In this document: piece by piece, positions 10,711-18,357 of the stretch
How positions within the stretch are numbered: the stretch's first letter is position 1
How the letters are laid out: each line of letters starts with the position of its first letter
Source of the DNA: Agrobacterium leguminum
GTDB lineage: Bacteria > Pseudomonadota > Alphaproteobacteria > Rhizobiales > Rhizobiaceae
Reading direction: 5' to 3'
DNA length: 64,000 nucleotides
Assembly (NCBI RefSeq): GCF_015704895.1
Contig: NZ_JADQWB010000007.1
Span: 186,001 to 250,000, forward strand
Notes under the pieces: generated by a model
What the model saw: the letters and a program-made list of their open reading frames with translations, nothing else
What the model was told of the DNA's origin: nothing
Databases searched by the model: none
Made by a program: the position numbers and the translations under genes

Positions 10711-11340
10711 TTACAGGCCCGGCACATCCGATGTCGCGAAAGGTATACGGTAACCGCGCTGAAAACTTTCCCGCTGTCCGAGATGGCGATACCATGTCTG
10801 CACGGCTGGAAAGTCACCGAGGTTGATCTCGTGGCGCGCGAAACGTGAGACCCATGGCCAGATGGCGATATCGGCTATTGAAAAATCGCCGGCCACAAAC
10901 TCCCGCCCGCTCAAGCGGTCGTTCAATGTCCGGTAAAGCCGCGCCACATCTGCCGCGAAACGCGTTTCGGCAAAGGGGGCCTCTCCGGCATGGTAGGTCA
11001 GGAAATAATGGGCATAACCGAGTGTCGGGCCGAAATTGGCGGCCTGCCACATCAGCCATTCGGTGACGATCAGTCGCTCGGTCGCGGCGGCGGGCAGAAG
11101 CCGGCCTGCCTTTTCGGCAAGATAGATCAGGATCGCGTTCGATTCCGTCAGGACGGTACCGTTCTCATTGTCGACGATCGCAGGGATTTTCGAGCCGGGA
11201 TTGATGCGGACGTAATCGGCGGCAAATTGCTCGCCTTTTTCGATGTCTATGGCATGGCTTCGATAGGGCAGGCCAAGTTCTTCCAGCGCAATCGAGATTT
11301 TAAGGCCATTGGGCGTGATCCAGGTGTAGAGGTCGATCAT
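10711..11340 (-). CDS. glutathione S-transferase family protein
   Basis: The 209-residue protein has a thioredoxin-like N-terminal domain (MIDLYTWITPNGLKISIALEEL; KIPAIVD with the cis-proline; TESNAILIYLAEKAG, whose ES pair binds the glutathione gamma-glutamyl group) and an all-helical C-terminal domain (FSIADIAIWPWVSR). It resembles the YfcG/YghU (Nu-class) group, which act as disulfide-bond reductases. The start at 11340 is one base after the stop of the ArsR-type gene, so the two are co-transcribed. The context of sulfonate-type genes across the divergent promoter suggests a thiol or sulfur role. Confidence 0.85.
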   Translation of the reverse strand: MIDLYTWITPNGLKISIALEELGLPYRSHAIDIEKGEQFAADYVRINPGSKIPAIVDNENGTVLTESNAILIYLAEKAGRLLPAAATERLIVTEWLMWQAANFGPTLGYAHYFLTYHAGEAPFAETRFAADVARLYRTLNDRLSGREFVAGDFSIADIAIWPWVSRFARHEINLGDFPAVQTWYRHLGQRESFQRGYRIPFATSDVPGL

Positions 11341-11341
11341 G

Positions 11342-11728
11342 CTAGTCGAACATCGCCTCATCAAGCGGCAGTACCCGTCTGCCTTTCTTGCCGGTCACGT
11401 CGGAAAGGTCCGTGTAAAGACCGCGCAGCGTCAGAACCAATTGGACGATACGCTGATCGGTGACACGATAGATCACCGCCTTGCCTTCCCGTGAGCCTTC
11501 GATCACACCGGCGTCGCGCAATTCGGCAAGCTGCTGCGAAAGCGTTGGCTGCTGGATGCCGAGTTCATATTCCAGCGCGGAAACGGAAGCTTCCGTTTCC
11601 ATGAGATAACAGACGATGGCCAGACGATTGGCGTTGGCGACAAGCTTCAAAAGCTCGCTCGCTTCCACCACGCTGCGGCAGATGAGATTGGAAACCGGTT
11701 TCGTCACGAGTGAAGGCCCATTTTTCAA
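11342..11728 (-). CDS. ArsR/SmtB-family regulator, BigR/SqrR-like
   Basis: The 128-residue winged-helix repressor has LLKLVANANRLAIVCYLM followed by the recognition region LGIQQPTLSQQLAELRDAGVI and wing EGKAVIYRVTD. The cysteine in AIVCYL aligns with the first redox cysteine of the persulfide sensors BigR and SqrR, but the second one, near the C-terminal helix, is not present (GLYTDLSD). A different cysteine, LICRS, lies at the N terminus. It may therefore sense something else or use another pair. It is divergent from the SsuA/SsuD-like genes and leads the GST gene. Two near-identical 18-base direct repeats in the divergent region are its likely targets. Confidence 0.82.
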   Translation of the reverse strand: MKNGPSLVTKPVSNLICRSVVEASELLKLVANANRLAIVCYLMETEASVSALEYELGIQQPTLSQQLAELRDAGVIEGSREGKAVIYRVTDQRIVQLVLTLRGLYTDLSDVTGKKGRRVLPLDEAMFD

Positions 11729-11729
11729 A

Positions 11730-11747
11730 CTATAAAAAAGTAAATTG
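11730..11747. promoter_or_regulatory. direct repeat copy 1, candidate ArsR-type operator
   Basis: CTATAAAAAAGTAAATTG lies just upstream of the arsR-type start codon and differs in one base from the copy at 11880-11897, exactly 150 bases away. Confidence 0.5.
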
Positions 11748-11879
11748 TATGGCGATAAATTTCAATGGCTTGATGAGTCTCATCTCGGCTCTATCTTGCG
11801 TTTTTTAAAATCTACAGGATTGGTAGATTTCTCTTTCATTTTCCGGCTGAGGATAGCCAAAACGTTTCTAGAAAACATT

Positions 11880-11897
11880 CTATAAAAAAGTAGATTG
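11880..11897. promoter_or_regulatory. direct repeat copy 2, candidate ArsR-type operator
   Basis: CTATAAAAAAGTAGATTG ends 21 bases before the SsuA-like start codon. With copy 1 it places one AT-rich site next to each divergent gene, which fits joint repression by the ArsR-type protein. Confidence 0.5.
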
Positions 11898-11918
11898 ATT
11901 GCGAAATGAGGTGTCGAC

Positions 11919-12770
11919 ATGAAAATCGGGGTCCATCCCAACAATCTGCATTTACGTCTCGCCCGGCTCTGGCCCGGCGCCTTTGAAGAATTCGATCCGG
12001 AATTCGTGGCCTATCGTGAAGGCCGCGATACGGCGGCGCTTCTGGAAAAGGGCGAAATCCATTTCGGGGGTACGGGTTCGACGCCGCCCATAGAGGCGGA
12101 TGCGCGCGGGCTTTCAGCGGTCTATATCGCCGCGTCCGCACCACGGCCCGCCAATGGTGCGATCCTCGTGCGGCGCGATAGCCCGATCCGTTCCGCAGCG
12201 GATCTTGCGGGAAAACGCATATCGCTAATCGATGGATCGTTTCACACTTATCTTCTGGCGCGCAGCCTCGAAGGGGCGGGGCTTGGCCTTTCAGATGTGA
12301 CCCGTATCGAAAGCGGCGATAGCGATAGCCTGCGCGATCTCGTGGAAGGCCGTGTCGATGCCTGGGTGACGATGTCGCCGCGGCTGGAAAAGGCTCTGAC
12401 CCATGAGGAGATCAGCCTTCTGGTTCGCTGTGGCTCCACCATTCCCAACCGTTCGCTATTCTGGACGCTTGCGCGCCACAACATAGCGGGCGAGACAGGG
12501 CAGGCAATTGCGGCCGAACTGGATCGCGTCGGCCGGGCCGTCATGGCGGATATCGACAAAGCCGCCGCCCTTCTTGCCGCCGAACCGGGCAGCGAGGGTG
12601 ATGCACAGTCCTGGGCCAAGGTGCTGAGGTCGCGAGATCTTTCGGTCGTGGCCGCTGCTGAAAATATCCTTGCCGAACAGCAGGAGGAGGCCGATACGCT
12701 TTACAGGCACGGTCATTTTTCTTTACCGGTTCTGACCGGGCAATCAGCCAGCACGGGAGGCGGCAGATGA
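11919..12770 (+). CDS. SsuA/NMT1-like substrate-binding domain protein without signal peptide
   Basis: The 283-residue protein has the fold of aliphatic sulfonate/nitrate/taurine binding proteins: KIGVHPNNLHLRLARLW at the start, FGGTGSTPPIEADARG, GAILVRRDSPIRSAADLAGKRIS and an ARSLEGAGLG segment. The usual signal peptide is missing: the chain begins directly at the first beta strand, and no start further upstream adds a hydrophobic leader. It is therefore probably cytoplasmic. There is no SsuB or SsuC gene nearby. Its stop overlaps the ATG of the SsuD-like gene (ATGA), so the two are translationally coupled. It may act as a substrate carrier or sensor for the monooxygenase; this is inference. 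Confidence 0.8.
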   Translation: MKIGVHPNNLHLRLARLWPGAFEEFDPEFVAYREGRDTAALLEKGEIHFGGTGSTPPIEADARGLSAVYIAASAPRPANGAILVRRDSPIRSAADLAGKRISLIDGSFHTYLLARSLEGAGLGLSDVTRIESGDSDSLRDLVEGRVDAWVTMSPRLEKALTHEEISLLVRCGSTIPNRSLFWTLARHNIAGETGQAIAAELDRVGRAVMADIDKAAALLAAEPGSEGDAQSWAKVLRSRDLSVVAAAENILAEQQEEADTLYRHGHFSLPVLTGQSASTGGGR

Positions 12771-13894
12771 ATGTTTTCTGGTACATGTGCGCGCCCGACG
12801 GCGCTTATCCCTGGCAGCCGGAAGGGTCCCGCAAGGTCGATCTCGGTTATTACAAACAGCTGGCGCTTGCCTATGACCAGCTGGGTTACACCGGTGCGCT
12901 GTTTGCCACCGGCGCGCATGATGTCTGGGTTCTGGCGGGTGCGCTGCTTTCCTATACCGAGCGGCTGAAACTGCTGGTTGCCATTCATCCGGGCCTTGTC
13001 GCGCCGACGCTGCTCGCCAAGATGGCGGCGACGCTTCAGGAGTTTTCGCGCGGCCGCCTGCTGATCAATGTCGTCTCGGGCGATGCCAAGATGCTCGGCG
13101 CTTACGGCATGACCATGCCGCATGACGAGCGTTACGATATGGCGGATGAATATCTGCAGATCTGGCACCGTCTTTTTGCCGGCGAAACGGTCGATTTCAA
13201 GGGGCGGCATTTCCAGACGGAGGGCGCAAAGTTGGCGCTGCCGGTGGGGCAGGGCATCGAGCCGCCGCCATTGTGGTTCGGCGGTTCCTCGGACAAGGCC
13301 ATCGACGTTGCCGCCAAACATGTCGAGACCTATCTTTCCTGGGGTGAAACGCCGGACCAGATCGGCGCAAAGGTCGATCTCGTCAAGGCGCGGGCGGAGA
13401 AGCTTGGCCGTGAGCTGGAATACGGCATTCGTCTCTATGTTATTTTGCGTGATACGGATGAAGAGGCATGGGCCGCCGCCGCCGATCTCTATGGGCGCAT
13501 GGATGAGCGGGCCATTGCCGCCAATCAGCGTTTCGTCGGCAAGACGGATTCCGTCGGCCAGCAGCGCATGACGGCGATGCATGGCGGGCAGAAGCCGGAG
13601 AACCTGCGCGATCTTGAAATCGCGCCCAATCTCTGGGCCGGCATCGGCCTTGTGCGGCCGGGGCCGGGAACCGCGATTGTCGGTTCGCCGGACACTGTCA
13701 TCCGCACGCTGGAGGCCTATAAGAAGGCGGGCGTGAATACCTTCATCCTTTCCGGCATGCCATTGCTGGAAGAGGCTTTCCGCTTCGGGGAAAAGGTTCT
13801 GCCGCGTCTTGACGTATCGCGTGAGGTCTCGACGGCAAAACAATTCACATGGTCGACTTTGTTCGATCGCGACCTCTCGGCCAAGGCCTCCTGA
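12767..13894 (+). CDS. SsuD-like FMNH2-dependent alkanesulfonate monooxygenase
   Basis: The 375-residue protein is a bacterial-luciferase-like flavin monooxygenase close to SsuD: the N terminus MNVFWYMCAPDGAYPW, then FATGAHDVWVLAGAL, AIHPGLVAPTLLAKMAATL, LINVVSGDA, PPLWFGGSSDKAI and GIGLVRPGPGTAIVGSPDTV. SsuD proteins cleave alkanesulfonates to sulfite and aldehydes using reduced flavin from a partner reductase; no reductase gene is adjacent here. It is coupled to the leaderless SsuA-like gene and followed by a TRAP transporter. The substrate class (sulfonate or another sulfur compound) follows from family and context. Confidence 0.85.
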   Translation: MNVFWYMCAPDGAYPWQPEGSRKVDLGYYKQLALAYDQLGYTGALFATGAHDVWVLAGALLSYTERLKLLVAIHPGLVAPTLLAKMAATLQEFSRGRLLINVVSGDAKMLGAYGMTMPHDERYDMADEYLQIWHRLFAGETVDFKGRHFQTEGAKLALPVGQGIEPPPLWFGGSSDKAIDVAAKHVETYLSWGETPDQIGAKVDLVKARAEKLGRELEYGIRLYVILRDTDEEAWAAAADLYGRMDERAIAANQRFVGKTDSVGQQRMTAMHGGQKPENLRDLEIAPNLWAGIGLVRPGPGTAIVGSPDTVIRTLEAYKKAGVNTFILSGMPLLEEAFRFGEKVLPRLDVSREVSTAKQFTWSTLFDRDLSAKAS

Positions 13895-13923
13895 GCATGG
13901 CTTTGGGAGTGGAGAAGAAACAC

Positions 13924-15756
13924 ATGACGGCAAGTCCGGCAACGACAATCGCACAAAGACGCATCGGCCCGCAACGCGTGGCAGAGCGGGTGCTCGCCGT
14001 TCTGGACACGGTGCTCGGCGCAGTCGCGGCGGCAATCCTTGCGGCGCTGCTCGTGGTGGTGTTGGTCAATGTCACGCTGCGTTACCTGTTTCACACCGGC
14101 TTCATTGGCGCGGAAGACCTCGGCATCTGGCTGCATGTAGCCATGATCGCGGTCGGTGCGCCGCTCAGTCTCAAAAGCGCGCTCGCCATGCGGCTCGACG
14201 TTTTTGTGCGGTTTTTGCCTCAGCGATTTCACGCGGTAACCGAAGTGCTGGCCGATGCCTTCTCCTTCGTCGCCGCACTCATCCTCGCCTTCGGCGGGGT
14301 AGAGATCGCGGCGATGCTCGGCGGCACGTCTCCGACGCTTGGCCTGCCGGAATGGGTGCGTTTCGGCTTTCTCGGTGCAGGCGGCGCGCTTATCCTTGTC
14401 TATCTGGCACTTCAGCGTGTCAGTGAAGGCAAGCTGTTTGCCGTTCTCGCATCTCTCGCCATCGCAGTCGTGGCCTATGTTGGCCTGCCGGAAGTTTTCG
14501 TTGATACGAGCCTGCCGCCGAGCCTGTTTCTGGCGCTGACGGCGGCCGTGGGGCTGGTGCTCGCCGCGCCGCTTGCCCATGCCTTCCTTGCCGCCGCCTA
14601 TGTGGCGATTGCCTTCGGCAGCACCTTGCCGGAACCGGCCATCGTTTCGTCAACCGTGACCGGCATGTCGAAATTCCTGCTGCTCGCCATTCCCTTCTTC
14701 CTGCTGGCCGGAAGCCTGCTGACGGAATCTGGCGTCGCCAACCAGCTGGTCCGTTTTGCCGCCTCCATGGTTGGTCACCGGCGGGCAGGCCTGGCGCAGA
14801 CGACGCTTTTGACCAGCGTGTTGTTTTCCGGCGCATCCGGCTCTTCGGTCGCCAATGCCGCCTTCGGCGCCTCCACCTTCCAGCCGGAGCTGGTGAAACA
14901 CGGCTATCCGCCGGCGCAGGCGGGCGCGATCATTGCCGCCACCTCGGTGCTGGACAATGTCATTCCGCCTTCCATCGCGTTTCTCATCCTCGCAACAGCC
15001 ACTAACCTTTCGGTCGGCTCGCTGCTGGTCGGTGGCTTTTTTGCCGGCGGGCTGATGGCGGTCTGCCTTGCGGTGGCGATCCATTTCAGCGTGCGCAGCG
15101 TCGATACCTTGCCGCGCACCACGGGTGCGGAGCGCTGGCGCTCGGCCATCGCCGCCATACCGGCCTTCGGTCTTGGTGTCATCGTGGTGGTCGGCATCCG
15201 CATCGGCATCGTCACCACCACGGAAGCGGCAGCACTTGCGGCGCTTTACACGCTGCTTCTCGGCTTCGGTTATCGGCTGGGCGCGGGCCGCATTTTCGCG
15301 ACTTTTCGCCAGTCGGCGGGTGAAGCGGCGGCCATTGGTCTTCTGATCGGCACGGCGGGGCCTTTCGCCTTCCTGCTGGCGGTCGATAATGTCTCGGGCC
15401 TCGTCACGGATTTCGTGACGTTGCTCGGCGGCAGCAAGATCGCGGTACTGCTGCTCTCCAACCTTATCCTGCTCGTGGTCGGCCTGGTGCTGGATATCGG
15501 CGCGGCCATCCTGCTGTTCGGGCCGATCTTGCTGCCCGCGGCCGTGGCCGCCGGCATCGATCCGATCCATTTCGGCGTCATCCTCGTGGTCAATCTGATG
15601 ATCCATGGCCTGACGCCGCCGCTCGGCATGCTGATCTTCGTGGTCAGCGGCGTCACTCGCATTCCGGCAACCGCGCTTTTCCGGGCGGTCGTTCCCTATC
15701 TCGTCTCTCTTCTCGTTTCCCTCGCCATTCTGTGCGCCTGGGCCATTTTCTTCTAA
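13924..15756 (+). CDS. TRAP transporter fused DctQ-DctM membrane protein
   Basis: The 610-residue inner-membrane protein joins the small TRAP subunit (about residues 1-165, four helices, with NVTLRYLFHTGFIGAEDLGIWL) to the large DctM subunit (about 200-610, with FLLAGSLLTESGVANQLVRFA, SGASGSSVANAAFGA and GLTPPLGMLIFVVSGV). It drives ion-coupled uptake with the binding protein at 15773. The ATG at 13924 follows GGAG at a good distance; an ATG at 13897 has no ribosome-binding site. It belongs to the operon that begins at 11919, so it probably imports the substrate of the SsuD-like enzyme in place of the usual SsuABC importer. Confidence 0.88.
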   Translation: MTASPATTIAQRRIGPQRVAERVLAVLDTVLGAVAAAILAALLVVVLVNVTLRYLFHTGFIGAEDLGIWLHVAMIAVGAPLSLKSALAMRLDVFVRFLPQRFHAVTEVLADAFSFVAALILAFGGVEIAAMLGGTSPTLGLPEWVRFGFLGAGGALILVYLALQRVSEGKLFAVLASLAIAVVAYVGLPEVFVDTSLPPSLFLALTAAVGLVLAAPLAHAFLAAAYVAIAFGSTLPEPAIVSSTVTGMSKFLLLAIPFFLLAGSLLTESGVANQLVRFAASMVGHRRAGLAQTTLLTSVLFSGASGSSVANAAFGASTFQPELVKHGYPPAQAGAIIAATSVLDNVIPPSIAFLILATATNLSVGSLLVGGFFAGGLMAVCLAVAIHFSVRSVDTLPRTTGAERWRSAIAAIPAFGLGVIVVVGIRIGIVTTTEAAALAALYTLLLGFGYRLGAGRIFATFRQSAGEAAAIGLLIGTAGPFAFLLAVDNVSGLVTDFVTLLGGSKIAVLLLSNLILLVVGLVLDIGAAILLFGPILLPAAVAAGIDPIHFGVILVVNLMIHGLTPPLGMLIFVVSGVTRIPATALFRAVVPYLVSLLVSLAILCAWAIFF

Positions 15757-15772
15757 ATCCGGGGTTTCATTC

Positions 15773-16771
15773 ATGACTATTATCGATCGCCGCAATCTCC
15801 TCAAATTTTCCGCCATTGGCGCGGCAACGCTTGCCGCACCCGCCTTCGTGCGGACGGCACATGCCAGAACGCGCAGCCTCACCGTCGCGTCGCTTTTCGC
15901 CGACGACAAGCCGGAGACGAAAATCTGGGTGAAGATCAGCGAGCTGGTGGAGGCGAAGCTGCCCGGCCGCTTCCGTTTCAACATCGTCAAGAGCGGTGCC
16001 CTAGGCGGCGAAAAGGAAGTGGCGGAAAATATCCGTCTGGGATCGGTTCAGGCGAGCCTTTCCACCGTCTCCTCGCTTTCCGGCTGGGTGCCGGAATTGC
16101 AAATCCTCGATTTGCCCTTCCTGTTTCGCGATGCCGACCATGTGCGCAAGGTGGTAACGGGCGAGACGGGCAACGAGCTGAAGACGAAGCTCGCTGCCCA
16201 GCAATTCGTCGCCGCCGATTTCATCAATTACGGCGCTCGCCATCTTCTGACCAAGGAGCCTGTTACCCGGCCGGAGCAGTTGGAAGGCAAGAAGATTCGC
16301 GTCATCCAGAGCCCGCTGCACACCAAGCTCTGGAGCGCCTTCGGCACCACGCCGGTCGGTATTCCGATCACAGAGACTTATAATGCGCTGGCGACCGGCG
16401 TGGCCGATGCCATGGACCTGACCAAGTCCGCCTATGCCGGCTTCAAGCTTTACGAGGTCGTGCCCTATATGACCGAGACCGGCCATATCTGGGCCTCGGG
16501 CGTCGTGTATTACGGCGCGACCTTCTGGAACCAGCTGGACGACGAAGAAAAGAAGGTTCTTTCGGAAGCCTCCAGCGAGGGTGCACACTATTTCAACCAG
16601 CTGATCGTCGAAGACGAAACGAAGTCCGTCGAGCTTGCGCTCTCCAAGGGCGGCAAGGTGCTGCAGCCGGAAGCGCTGGATGAATGGCGCAAGGGTGCTC
16701 AGGGCGTCTGGCAGGATTTTGCCGGCATCGTTGGCGGCATCGACAAGATCGAGGCGATCCAGTCCGCTTGA
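15773..16771 (+). CDS. TRAP transporter substrate-binding protein (DctP family) with Tat-type signal
   Basis: The 332-residue periplasmic protein starts MTIIDRRNLLKFSAIG, a twin-arginine signal (cleavage near TAHA, residue 31), and continues with a DctP domain. The conserved ligand-carboxylate arginine is in KKIRVIQSPLHTKLWSAFG, followed by GTTPVGIPITETYNALATGVADAMD. It delivers substrate to the 13924 protein, 16 bases upstream. DctP proteins usually bind organic acids; here a sulfonated or sulfur-containing acid is suggested by the neighbours only. It is the last gene of the operon and is followed by a terminator. Confidence 0.88.
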   Translation: MTIIDRRNLLKFSAIGAATLAAPAFVRTAHARTRSLTVASLFADDKPETKIWVKISELVEAKLPGRFRFNIVKSGALGGEKEVAENIRLGSVQASLSTVSSLSGWVPELQILDLPFLFRDADHVRKVVTGETGNELKTKLAAQQFVAADFINYGARHLLTKEPVTRPEQLEGKKIRVIQSPLHTKLWSAFGTTPVGIPITETYNALATGVADAMDLTKSAYAGFKLYEVVPYMTETGHIWASGVVYYGATFWNQLDDEEKKVLSEASSEGAHYFNQLIVEDETKSVELALSKGGKVLQPEALDEWRKGAQGVWQDFAGIVGGIDKIEAIQSA

Positions 16772-16794
16772 GGATAGGGTCTTTGAAATTGAAG

Positions 16795-16828
16795 AACCCC
16801 GTGCGCCAGTCGACGCACGGGGTTTTCT
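16795..16828. terminator. bidirectional-type hairpin terminator
   Basis: AACCCCGTGCG (16795-16805) pairs with CGCACGGGGTT (16814-16824), followed by TTCTTT. It ends the TRAP operon and sits between two convergent genes. Confidence 0.85.
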
Positions 16829-16838
16829 TTGTTCAGGA

Positions 16839-18089
16839 TCAGTGCGAAGCGCCAGAACCGCCGACGGCGACGATGGAGAAGGGCTGGCCTTCCACCGCAA
16901 CCGTGCGGGTTTCCTTCAGGCTTTCTGCGTCCACCACGCGGATCAGCGAATGGCGCGGATCGGAGATCGCGACCTGCCCATCGGCAACGGCGAGACGTGG
17001 GCGCGGATCGCGCCAATGGCCATCCTTGCTATAGGGCTCGGTCACCTTTGCCTTGCGGGTGATGGCGCCGTCCAGCACGTCAAGCACATGCAGATCGCCG
17101 TCTTCCGTCAGAATATAGGCGTTGCGCGGATTGGCGGGATCGAGAATGAAATCGACGCGCCGGGTCGGCAGTTCCACCAGACGGAAAGCGTCCTTGCTGT
17201 CCGGATCGATCAGGACGACCTTGTCCTCACCGTAATTGCCGAGGAAGAACTGCATGGATTTGCCGCCAAGCAGCGTGCCGGTATAGGCTTTCGGGAAATC
17301 TTCCGGATAGGTCAGCATTTCCAGCTTCGGGCCATCCGTGCCGCCGGGGCGGGCAACGAGAATGCCTTCCTTGCAGCCGAAAGCGGCAAGCCGCGCGGAT
17401 GTCGCCTCGCCATGCAGATCGGTGCATGGCGCCTGTTCGCCGACCTGCTTGCCTTCCCTGTCGAGAACACGCAGCCCGATGCGTGGCGGCAGCGTATCGG
17501 GTTTCGTTTCGATCTCGGTATTCGGCACGGAAACCAGAACGTAACGCCCCATCGTCACCGCCACGCCATGGTGCGGCGCAGTTGTGTCGACGGTGCGGAC
17601 CTTGGCCTTGCCGTCCAGCAGGGCCGCCTCGTCGATGATCTCCGCCTTGCCGCCACGGTCATAGAAAAGGATCGCATGATCGTCATGCGGCACGACGTGG
17701 AAAGGGCGCTTGCCTTCGAAGGTGACGGGCAAAAGCGCCGCATCTTCCACATCCAGATCGCGATGCTCGCCGTGATCGGAAAAAACGATGCCGGTCTTGA
17801 TCACATGCACCATGTCGGCATCCGATTGCGTCGCGAAGACCGTCTTGCCGGAGGCGCTGGCGGTCAGCGCCGCATAGCCCTTGAGATCGTAGCGTCCGAG
17901 TTCCTTGCCGGTTTCGAAATCGATTGCGCGCACCACCGGTTGGCTGTGATCGGCGACGAACAGCCGCCATTCCTTGACGCTGTCGCTGCTTTCTTCGGCC
18001 AGCGCCATGTCTGGGCCAAGGGGCATGGCGAGGGCAAGGCATGTTGCAAGCGCGCGCATGCCGAGATGGTGATGAAGGGAAAATCTCAT
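16839..18089 (-). CDS. aztD: AztD-like periplasmic zinc metallochaperone (beta-propeller)
   Basis: The 416-residue secreted protein has a signal peptide (MRFSLHHHLGMRALATCLAL, cleavage near MALA) and repeated propeller-like blades (RLFVADHSQPVVRAIDFETG, LRVLDREGKQ, DLHVLDVLDG, ISDPRHSLIRVVDAE). Several His/Asp clusters (VVPHDDHAILF, TAPHHGVAV) suit metal binding. It matches the AztD family, which hands zinc to the AztC binding protein of the AztABCD importer; no aztABC genes are next to it here. The start at 18089 follows GGAAGGA. A Zur-like box lies 68 bases upstream, supporting a zinc role. The other possible reading is a generic YncE-like propeller protein. Confidence 0.72.
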   Translation of the reverse strand: MRFSLHHHLGMRALATCLALAMPLGPDMALAEESSDSVKEWRLFVADHSQPVVRAIDFETGKELGRYDLKGYAALTASASGKTVFATQSDADMVHVIKTGIVFSDHGEHRDLDVEDAALLPVTFEGKRPFHVVPHDDHAILFYDRGGKAEIIDEAALLDGKAKVRTVDTTAPHHGVAVTMGRYVLVSVPNTEIETKPDTLPPRIGLRVLDREGKQVGEQAPCTDLHGEATSARLAAFGCKEGILVARPGGTDGPKLEMLTYPEDFPKAYTGTLLGGKSMQFFLGNYGEDKVVLIDPDSKDAFRLVELPTRRVDFILDPANPRNAYILTEDGDLHVLDVLDGAITRKAKVTEPYSKDGHWRDPRPRLAVADGQVAISDPRHSLIRVVDAESLKETRTVAVEGQPFSIVAVGGSGASH

Positions 18090-18156
18090 GGTGTTCCTTC
18101 CAGACGTTATCATCCTCTTGCGGAGTTGAACCGATGGCGGTCTTTCGAGGATGATT

Positions 18157-18174
18157 GTAATGTTATTACGTTAC
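18157..18174. promoter_or_regulatory. Zur-like operator upstream of aztD-like gene
   Basis: GTAATGTTATTACGTTAC is an inverted repeat with 7 of 9 base pairs matched and contains ATGTTAT, the half-site of Zur boxes. It lies about 70 bases before the start codon, a normal operator or promoter distance. Confidence 0.55.
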
Positions 18175-18321
18175 GAGTCGCGTATTAGCATTACGTGCAG
18201 GGCCAATGTCAACCAAGCAGAACGTCGCAATGTGGAAAATCTGGAAGAAGCAGATGATGCGCCGGTGTTGGGTCGCATCTTTCGAAAGGCCGATAGCCTT
18301 CTTTAAAGGCCGGCTGAAAGA

Positions 18322-18349
18322 ATGGCAGGCGCGTTGCCGCGCCTGCCAT
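18322..18349 (-). terminator. hairpin downstream of the aldehyde dehydrogenase gene
   Basis: ATGGCAGGCGCG (18322-18333) pairs with CGCGCCTGCCAT (18338-18349) across a 4-base loop. It lies 9 bases past the stop of the minus-strand gene; the trailing sequence TCTTTC is only weakly T-rich. Confidence 0.7.
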
Positions 18350-18357
18350 CGTTCAAT

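Noticed and set aside
16635-18188. A 517-codon plus-strand frame opposite the aztD-like gene
   Set aside because: It runs through the terminator at 16795 and mirrors a protein with a signal peptide and propeller repeats.
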